The notes below the pieces were generated by a model. It worked only from the letters and a program-made list of their open reading frames with translations, did not search any database and was not told the DNA's origin. This document shows positions 1 through 4,537 of a DNA stretch of 20,293 bases, piece by piece. The position numbers and the translations under genes were made by a program. Location of the stretch: the IMG/VR virus record IMGVR_UViG_3300007540_003771, positions 1 to 20,293 of that record; one strand, written 5' to 3'. Source of the DNA: a virus. Within the stretch, counting starts at the first letter, position 1, and each line of letters opens with the position of its first letter.

Positions 1-476
1 CTGAAGTTAGAGCTACACTTGCACAGGCAGGTACTCGTTTCTCAGTCAAACTTAAGAACCTAGAACGTGAAGGTATGAAAATACTTGCAGACAACATGTT
101 CAAACTTATACAGATACACGTTACACAAGAAACAGCAGTACGAACTATAGGTGCTGAAGGTGCTGAGTTTATGAACTACAACCCAGGCGAATACATGGGT
201 GATTACGAACCAAGAGTTATGCTTGACACTACAGCAACAGCCGTAGCAGAAGAAGAGAAGCAAAACGCTATGATGTTCTACCAGATGAGCTCACAACTTC
301 CTTTCGTTAATCAGGAACAACTATTCAAGATGACTTCCGAGAAGATGTTCGGTATGGACAAGAAAGACCTAGAATCACTCGTTATGCAGCAACAACCACA
401 GATGGGTATGATGGGACAAGGACAGCCTCAACAACAGATGCCAGAGATGCCAAGTGGACAACCAAGACCGCAGTAA
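1..476 (+). CDS. Portal protein, C-terminal part (5' truncated)
   Basis: This reading frame is open from base 3 and ends at TAA 474-476, giving 157 visible residues; its start lies outside the window. The segment RFSVKLKNLEREGMKIL, followed by an amphipathic helix, a VRTIG strand and the GDYEPRV motif, resembles the C-terminal wing/stem part of podovirus-type portal proteins. The last 40 or so residues form a Met/Gln/Pro-rich low-complexity tail, as portal C-termini often have. Portals form the 12-subunit ring at the capsid vertex through which DNA is packaged and ejected. Position supports the call: scaffold and coat genes follow at once. The terminase genes expected upstream are not in view. 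The family match is from memory, not from a search. Confidence 0.8.
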   Translation, partial: EVRATLAQAGTRFSVKLKNLEREGMKILADNMFKLIQIHVTQETAVRTIGAEGAEFMNYNPGEYMGDYEPRVMLDTTATAVAEEEKQNAMMFYQMSSQLPFVNQEQLFKMTSEKMFGMDKKDLESLVMQQQPQMGMMGQGQPQQQMPEMPSGQPRPQ

Positions 477-684
477 GAACCACTTAAGAGGTGGATACAC
501 TTCTTTCCTAAAGAGTCCTTCTGGAATGGATTTGCTAAAGCAAGCAGAAATGCTAGAGAAGGCTATAGTGATAGAAGCCATGCAGGGTAAGTCGGTGGAA
601 ACCAAAGCCCTGTCTATAGCCAAACTAGAAGGACTAGTAAGCCTAAGAGATTACATGGTCAGGATGTCTAAGCAAAGTAAGTAG
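454..684 (+). CDS. Small helical protein between portal and scaffold
   Basis: This frame encodes 76 residues from a GTG at 454 that overlaps the portal gene by 23 bases, and ends at TAG 682-684. An in-frame ATG at 526 would give 52 residues starting MDLLKQAEMLEK; neither start has a good Shine-Dalgarno sequence, so the start is uncertain. The core is a predicted long amphipathic helix rich in Leu, Ala, Glu and Lys, with no cysteine and no membrane segment. I do not recognise the family. Small helical proteins at this place between portal and scaffold are common in podovirus head modules, so a head-assembly role is possible, but that is inference from position only. Confidence 0.6.
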   Translation: MDNQDRSKNHLRGGYTSFLKSPSGMDLLKQAEMLEKAIVIEAMQGKSVETKALSIAKLEGLVSLRDYMVRMSKQSK

Positions 685-691
685 TTTGCCC

Positions 692-716
692 AGGGGGGTA
701 TGCACTCTACCCTCCT
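692..716 (+). terminator. Hairpin after the portal unit, weak terminator or processing site
   Basis: A nine-pair stem (AGGGGGGTA at 692-700 with TACCCTCCT at 708-716, one G-U pair) encloses a seven-base loop. It lies just after the stop of the small gene. The downstream sequence (GTAGAGATTATTT) has only a poor T tract, so it may be an inefficient terminator or an RNA stability/processing hairpin rather than a full intrinsic terminator. Confidence 0.45.
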
Positions 717-726
717 GTAGAGATTA

Positions 727-755
727 TTTACAAACAGAGGAGCATATGCTTTAAT
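727..755 (+). promoter_or_regulatory. Candidate sigma70-type promoter for scaffold and coat genes
   Basis: TTTACA at 727-732 and TTTAAT at 750-755 are separated by 17 bases, the preferred spacing. Transcription would begin near 762 and leave a leader of about 40 bases that keeps the strong AAGGAG before the scaffold ATG. It sits just past the hairpin at 692-716, so the scaffold and coat genes could have their own promoter. Confidence 0.4.
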
Positions 756-802
756 TAAGGTGAGTGCAGTACATTTAATAATTCTAACCCAAAAGGAGTC
801 TT

Positions 803-1564
803 ATGGAAGACAACACCATTACTGACGCACCAGTAGTAGAAGAGGCGGAGCAATCCACTACCCCAGAAACTATTGAAAGCTCAGCGGAAAGTCTACGTAG
901 CGACAGCCCACAAGCTGAAGTTGCAACCCCTGAAAAGGAAGACAATAACGAGGCGGAGCAATCCACTACCTCAACAGATGAACAAACATCTACAGACGAC
1001 CAGGAACTAATAGACTGGGCGGAAAAGACAGGTCTTGATACGAAGGACCAGAATAAAATATTAAAAGCTTTGCGAGATACGCAGAAGAAGCTTCACGAGA
1101 CCACTTCACAGGTTTCTACTTTAAAGAAGAACGTGAATGAAGATATTGGTAGCGGAAGTGACCAAGCAGTCGTGCAAGAAGCTAGAATATTAAACTTCTA
1201 CAACTCTAATCCAGAAGCCAGAGCATTAGATAAAGAAATGGGAGAAATCTATAGCAGATACAGGGAAACGGACTCAGCCTTTGCTGACCACCTACTTGTG
1301 AACTTAGATACGCTACATCGACTAGCCAAAGCTGAATCAGCAGAAACTAGAGAAATAGCTGCTCGTCAAAAAGGGAAAGAAGACGCAATCAAACAAACTA
1401 AACAAGCTCAAGCCTCTTCTGCTCCACGGGCAAATGCAGTAACATCTGCACCCGAGAAAACAGAAATGACAAGTGAACGTGTGAATGAAATCATCGCAAG
1501 TGGAAAATACAATGACCACCAAGAAGAAATACTCGCATGGGAAAAACGTCAGTACGGTTTGTAG
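803..1564 (+). CDS. Capsid scaffolding protein
   Basis: The gene encodes 253 residues from an ATG preceded by a strong AAAAGGAG, and ends in TAG. The first 75 residues are a strongly acidic, Ser/Thr/Glu-rich, probably disordered arm containing the heptapeptide EAEQSTT twice (residues 14-20 and 50-56), encoded by an exact 21-base repeat. Residues about 75-195 look like helical coiled coil, and the end (residues 205-253) is basic and helical again. Acidic disorder followed by coiled coil and a charged C-terminal helix, directly upstream of the coat gene, is the usual design of phage scaffolds, which bind coat subunits through the C-terminus and leave the prohead before DNA enters. The call rests on composition and position; I saw no catalytic motif, so it does not appear to be a protease-scaffold fusion. 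Confidence 0.8.
   Translation: MEDNTITDAPVVEEAEQSTTPETIESSAESLRSDSPQAEVATPEKEDNNEAEQSTTSTDEQTSTDDQELIDWAEKTGLDTKDQNKILKALRDTQKKLHETTSQVSTLKKNVNEDIGSGSDQAVVQEARILNFYNSNPEARALDKEMGEIYSRYRETDSAFADHLLVNLDTLHRLAKAESAETREIAARQKGKEDAIKQTKQAQASSAPRANAVTSAPEKTEMTSERVNEIIASGKYNDHQEEILAWEKRQYGL
842..970 (+). repeat. Pair of 21-base in-frame direct repeats in the scaffold gene
   Basis: Bases 842-862 and 950-970 are identical over 21 positions, 108 bases (36 codons) apart, and both encode EAEQSTT. Flanking bases differ, so the exact match ends there. It is most simply a duplication within the disordered acidic arm. Confidence 0.9.
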
Positions 1565-1589
1565 CTTATATCTTTAAGGAGATAATTTA

Positions 1590-2426
1590 ATGGCATTAGG
1601 AACAAACCATTTAACGGGCACTACGCACGATACATGGGCACCAAACATTTGGGCATCCGAAACTCTAAAGGCACGTGAGAGCAATCTTGTTCTAGCACCT
1701 TTGGTAAAACGGTATGACCGAGACATCAAGAGCAAAGGTCAGACAGTAGAAATACCTAACCTTTCAAATCTAACAGCATACGCTAAAGCAGCTAACACTC
1801 AAGTTACTCTTAACGCTGTTACAGAAACTAAAACTACACTAGTAATCGACCAACACTGGGAAAGCTCAGTAATGATAGAAGACTTCGCAGATGCACAGTC
1901 AGCTTATGAAATGGCTGCACAGTATCGTGAAAAAGCTGGATATGCAATCGCAGAAAAAATCGACAACTTCATCGCTGTCGGAATGGATGCAGCATTTTCA
2001 GGAGCAGTTGGTGTAGCTGCAACACCACTAACATACGCAATCATCTTAGACGCTAAAGAACTACTTGACGTAGCTAAAGCACCTATGACAGAGCGTTACC
2101 TAGTTGTTGAACCACACGGTCACAGAGAACTCCTAGAAATTGACGAATTCGTTCGTTATGACGCTATGGGTGCATCTGGACAACCTTCTGGTTTCAAGAC
2201 TGGTAAAGTTGGTACAGTAGTCGGTGCAGAAGTATTTATGAGCCAAAACCTTGTATCTACATCACACCTATACTTCCATAAGGAAGCATACGCAATTGCA
2301 ATGCAAAAAGAACCTAAGTTCGAAATGCAACGCAAGACAGAATACTTGGGCGACCTAGTAGTATGTCAAGCACTATGGGGCGGCACAATTCTACGTGCAG
2401 ACCACGGTGTAGTTGTAACAAGCTAA
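1590..2426 (+). CDS. Major capsid (coat) protein, HK97-like fold
   Basis: The gene encodes 278 residues from an ATG eight bases after AAGGAG, ending in TAA. The N-terminal WAPNIWASETLKARESN region is followed by GQTVEIPNLSNLTAYAK, a run of beta strands (TETKTTLVIDQHWESSVMIEDF), the long helix QSAYEMAAQYREKAGYAIAEKI, and the later block YLVVEPHGHRELLEI. This order of N-arm, E-loop, spine helix and P/A domain is what HK97-fold coat proteins of podoviruses show. The protein is shorter than P22 coat (about 430 residues), so the inserted I-domain of P22 is probably missing. It follows the scaffold and is closed by an intrinsic terminator, consistent with a highly expressed unit. The precise coat family needs a profile search. 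Confidence 0.87.
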   Translation: MALGTNHLTGTTHDTWAPNIWASETLKARESNLVLAPLVKRYDRDIKSKGQTVEIPNLSNLTAYAKAANTQVTLNAVTETKTTLVIDQHWESSVMIEDFADAQSAYEMAAQYREKAGYAIAEKIDNFIAVGMDAAFSGAVGVAATPLTYAIILDAKELLDVAKAPMTERYLVVEPHGHRELLEIDEFVRYDAMGASGQPSGFKTGKVGTVVGAEVFMSQNLVSTSHLYFHKEAYAIAMQKEPKFEMQRKTEYLGDLVVCQALWGGTILRADHGVVVTS

Positions 2427-2445
2427 TACTTGTACAATATAAATT

Positions 2446-2478
2446 GAGTCCTCCAGTCTCTCGGGGGGCTCTTTTTTT
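2446..2478 (+). terminator. Rho-independent terminator after the coat gene
   Basis: GAGTCCTCC (2446-2454) can pair with GGGGGGCTC (2463-2471) as a nine-pair stem with two G-U pairs around an eight-base loop, followed immediately by seven T residues (2472-2478). This is a standard intrinsic terminator and should limit read-through from the strongly expressed coat gene. Confidence 0.85.
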
Positions 2479-2479
2479 A

Positions 2480-2488
2480 TGCTATAAT
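2480..2488 (+). promoter_or_regulatory. Extended -10 promoter overlapping the end of the terminator
   Basis: TGCTATAAT (2480-2488) is a perfect extended -10 box (TGn plus TATAAT), starting two bases after the T tract of the terminator. No convincing -35 box is placed 16-18 bases upstream, which extended -10 promoters can do without. A start near 2495 would leave a short leader containing AAAGGAG (2501-2507) before the ATG at 2514. Confidence 0.6.
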
Positions 2489-2513
2489 AAAGTTACTAAT
2501 AAAGGAGTGCAGC

Positions 2514-2816
2514 ATGCCATCAGTAAAGAAATACTTAAAAGAACTAGAAAGCCTAGAGTCACCAGAACTCTCAAAGGAAGAAAAGTTAAAATATCTAACT
2601 GCTCAAATCGAAGGTTTCCAGACCCAGAGATACCGTTTCGAGGTAGATATAGAGATTGCTAAGAGATACATAGCCGTAGGAGAGAAAATGGAAGGCGAAG
2701 AAGCCTATACTGAGACAGGTGAGAATAAAATCATGGAATCAGTACAGAACCTACGTTCTATATTCCTAAGCATTAACAAGCTCATCTCTTTGAAAGAAGA
2801 ACTAGAAAAAGAATAA
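2514..2816 (+). CDS. Small all-helical protein, unknown function
   Basis: The gene encodes 100 residues. AAAGGAG lies seven bases before the ATG and TAA ends it at 2814-2816. The sequence is rich in Glu, Lys and Leu, with heptad-like spacing in residues 1-35 and again in 75-100 (SINKLISLKEELEKE), so a coiled-coil or helical bundle is likely. There is no cysteine, membrane segment or signal peptide. It is the first gene after the coat terminator and is served by its own extended -10 promoter. I do not recognise the family; its place among head genes suggests an assembly or structural accessory role. A frame shift of the same DNA (2363-2662) is a shadow. Confidence 0.8.
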   Translation: MPSVKKYLKELESLESPELSKEEKLKYLTAQIEGFQTQRYRFEVDIEIAKRYIAVGEKMEGEEAYTETGENKIMESVQNLRSIFLSINKLISLKEELEKE

Positions 2817-2817
2817 G

Positions 2818-2832
2818 TGGTACAATGGAGTC
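2818..2832 (+). promoter_or_regulatory. Extended -10 box six bases before an ATG (leaderless-type start)
   Basis: TGGTACAAT (2818-2826) fits the extended -10 pattern TGnTANAAT. It is followed by six bases (GGAGTC) and then the ATG at 2833, so transcription starting at the usual distance would begin at or next to the start codon. GGAG is present but ends only two bases from the ATG, too close for a normal Shine-Dalgarno site. Confidence 0.5.
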
Positions 2833-3741
2833 ATGAAAGATTTCGATAATTTAGTACAGACCCTCAAAGACAAGAAAGACCATAATATTGGTCGTGGTAA
2901 AGAGCTTGAAGACGTTAGATACGTAGTACAGGCTACTGATGCTGTCCAGAAGGCAGTTATTGAGACAGCTAAAGCCATAATAGAATCTCTTACTACAGAT
3001 ATACAGAATGTAAGGGTAACAAACAGCAAAGAGTCCATATCTACACCAGACGCATTAAAAGGTGCTAATACTGTCAAACAGGCAGTAGACAACCTAAAAG
3101 TAGTGCTTGAAGGTAAAGAGGTGGACTTTATGCCTATCCTGGAGCGTTTAGAGAGCGTAGAACAAGCGATAGGCAAACTTCCGACAGAATACCCATCCTT
3201 CCCAGAAATGCCTAAGGAAACGGCTGTAAACAACCTAAAAGAGATTACTAAGTGCATAGACGACTTAAGAGCTGATGTAAAGAAATTAAAGCTAGACCCT
3301 AAGATAACCGTAAAACCTACAGACGTAAAAGTGGAAGCTCCACAAGTCACCGTAGACATGAGCAAGCTGGAAGAAGTAAAAGAAGCCATAGAGGGCATCA
3401 ATTACCCAGACACCTCTGCACTAATCGTTACTCTAATCAATAAAACGGTAGAAGTAACGAATAGTATCAATGAACTAGAGTTTCCTATACCTAACTTCCG
3501 TTCAGCGGACATTATTAATGCTGTAACAGGTAAATCTACAACTGTACCAAGAGTAGAGATAGACACAACCAACTCTCCTGTTATATACTTTGGTAAGGCA
3601 GAACCGTCTGCTAGCAGTAGTGAGTCCAAATGGCAGATAGCTAAAGGAGACACTACAAACGGCTTATCCAAATCATTCCCTGGTGGAGACACCACGTTCT
3701 CATACGTTTGGGATGATAGGGCTTCATTAACATATAATTAG
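2833..3741 (+). CDS. Coiled-coil virion fibre-like protein with C-terminal beta domain
   Basis: The gene encodes 302 residues and ends in TAG. Residues 1-75 and 90-205 are helical with heptad patterns (for example ILERLESVEQAIGKL and MSKLEEVKEAIEGI), with a strand-like KITVKPTDVKVEAPQVTVD stretch between. After FPIPNF near residue 222 the composition changes to a beta-rich domain with TTVPRVEID, VIYFGKA, WQIAKGDTT and the ending VWDDRASLTYN. I recall this ending as a recurrent C-terminal domain of phage virion proteins encoded near the coat gene, in which a coiled-coil stalk carries a small beta tip. A head fibre or decoration is therefore the likely role, by analogy and position. The start follows an extended -10 box by six bases instead of a spaced ribosome binding site. 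Confidence 0.8.
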   Translation: MKDFDNLVQTLKDKKDHNIGRGKELEDVRYVVQATDAVQKAVIETAKAIIESLTTDIQNVRVTNSKESISTPDALKGANTVKQAVDNLKVVLEGKEVDFMPILERLESVEQAIGKLPTEYPSFPEMPKETAVNNLKEITKCIDDLRADVKKLKLDPKITVKPTDVKVEAPQVTVDMSKLEEVKEAIEGINYPDTSALIVTLINKTVEVTNSINELEFPIPNFRSADIINAVTGKSTTVPRVEIDTTNSPVIYFGKAEPSASSSESKWQIAKGDTTNGLSKSFPGGDTTFSYVWDDRASLTYN

Positions 3742-3748
3742 GAGTAAC

Positions 3749-3865
3749 ATGCCAAAGAAAAAAGATGATGTAATCATCAAACCAAATAAAATTAAAATAG
3801 AACCTTTTAAAAAGGTAAAAAAGCTAATAGACAAAGTAAATAATAAACCAAAGAAGGATAAATAA
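3749..3865 (+). CDS. 38-residue lysine-rich peptide
   Basis: ATG at 3749 follows TAGGAGTAAC (GGAG five bases upstream), and the frame runs 38 codons to TAA at 3863-3865. The next ATG lies two bases later. The peptide begins MPKKKDDVIIKPNKIKIE and contains 15 lysines, with few acidic residues, no cysteine and no membrane segment, so it is very basic. It fills the gap between two accepted genes exactly, with a good ribosome binding site, which favours a real gene. Possible roles are nucleic-acid binding or a capsid-binding peptide; neither can be shown from the sequence. TATAAT at 3733-3738, inside the end of the previous gene, could be a -10 box for it, but AT-rich DNA gives such matches by chance. 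Confidence 0.65.
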   Translation: MPKKKDDVIIKPNKIKIEPFKKVKKLIDKVNNKPKKDK

Positions 3866-3867
3866 TA

Positions 3868-4251
3868 ATGGCAAAATTTGTACCAGATGCAACCATAGAT
3901 GCGATGCTTGACGTAATCGCAGACAACGTAGACGAGATTAACATCTGTTCTACGCAACCAACCACATTCGCAGAAGCTAACGCTACCTACGAACTAGGTT
4001 CAGTAACAGTAACTACTGGAGACGGTGGTGGAGACTGGACTATCGCTAACGGTGATACTTCAGGTCGTAAACTAACACTAGGAGAGCAAACTGGCGTATC
4101 AATCGGTACTTCAGGAACAGCAGCTCACATTGCAGGAACTAACGGAACTGATACGCTTTACTTCGTAACTACTTGTACTTCACAAGCAGTAACATCAGGC
4201 AACACAGCAACAATCCAAACTTTCGATATCGAAATACAAGACGCTGCTTAA
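3868..4251 (+). CDS. Conserved phage virion-region protein, possible capsid decoration
   Basis: The gene encodes 127 residues starting MAKFVPDATIDAMLDVIADN. AAGGA lies nine bases upstream of the ATG, and TAA ends the frame. A short N-terminal helix is followed by strands: EINICSTQP, SVTVTTGDGGGDWTIANGD, GRKLTLGEQTGVSI, DTLYFVTTCTSQ and IQTFDIEIQD. I recall close relatives of this pattern (MAK-PDA-IDA start, ANGDTSGRKLT middle, VTTCTSQ-V-SGNT end) as small hypothetical proteins in many phage structural regions. The all-beta composition and place near the coat gene suit a decoration or fibre-tip protein, but no function is established from the sequence. It sits in a tight run with the 38-residue peptide and the Cys-rich gene. 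Confidence 0.85.
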   Translation: MAKFVPDATIDAMLDVIADNVDEINICSTQPTTFAEANATYELGSVTVTTGDGGGDWTIANGDTSGRKLTLGEQTGVSIGTSGTAAHIAGTNGTDTLYFVTTCTSQAVTSGNTATIQTFDIEIQDAA

Positions 4252-4254
4252 CAA

Positions 4255-4275
4255 CTAACTCTAACAAGGAGTTAG
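4255..4275 (+). promoter_or_regulatory. Hairpin that can hide the ribosome binding site of the Cys-rich gene
   Basis: CTAACTC (4255-4261) and GAGTTAG (4269-4275) form a perfect seven-pair stem with a seven-base loop. The Shine-Dalgarno AAGGAG (4266-4271) lies half in the loop and half in the 3' arm, and the stem ends one base before the ATG at 4277. Folding would reduce ribosome access. No T tract follows, so a terminator is unlikely. Confidence 0.5.
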
Positions 4276-4276
4276 C

Positions 4277-4537
4277 ATGGCAGTAGATGAGAACAAACTT
4301 TCAAAAGAAGAAAAAGACTACCTAAAGGGTAGAGCTAGACCCCTATCTAAAAAAACCGTAAAGCTTACTAAAAAAGCTGGGCATGAGTGGAAGAACTTCG
4401 GTCTACCTGACGGAGATATAGAGATAGAGTCTGGTATCTGCCCCTGTACGGTATGCACTAAAGATAAAAAGCACGGTCAAACAATGCTTAGTTGCTACGA
4501 AGAAGACCACTTGTGCTGTAGTTCGGTGTGCACTTAA
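4277..4537 (+). CDS. Small cysteine-rich protein, possible metal-binding
   Basis: The gene encodes 86 residues starting MAVDENKLSKEEKDYLKG and ends in TAA at 4535-4537, directly abutting the next ATG. The first 50 residues are basic and helical (several Lys-Lys pairs). The last 34 contain seven cysteines at residues 55, 57, 60, 73, 80, 81 and 85, with histidines at 66 and 78, in the pattern CPCTVC, then C, then LCC, then VC. This could be a zinc-binding knuckle or a disulfide-rich cap. The rest of the virion block is poor in cysteine, so it stands out. I do not recognise the family. AAGGAG supports the start, but a hairpin covers it. Placement before the large fibre genes could mean a structural or fibre-assembly role. 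Confidence 0.8.
   Translation: MAVDENKLSKEEKDYLKGRARPLSKKTVKLTKKAGHEWKNFGLPDGDIEIESGICPCTVCTKDKKHGQTMLSCYEEDHLCCSSVCT

Noticed and set aside
746-754. Strong GAGGAG followed by ATG-CTT-TAA, a two-codon frame
   Set aside because: The putative -10 box lies over it, so it would not be transcribed from that promoter; with two codons there is nothing further to support a gene.
2433-2438. TACAAT as a promoter between coat stop and terminator
   Set aside because: It lacks a correctly placed TG or -35 box and any transcript would meet the terminator immediately.
2802-3401. 199-residue open frame on the minus strand
   Set aside because: It lies wholly opposite the coiled-coil gene, has a Ser/Thr/Phe-rich unnatural composition expected of an antisense shadow, and has no ribosome binding site or neighbours on that strand.
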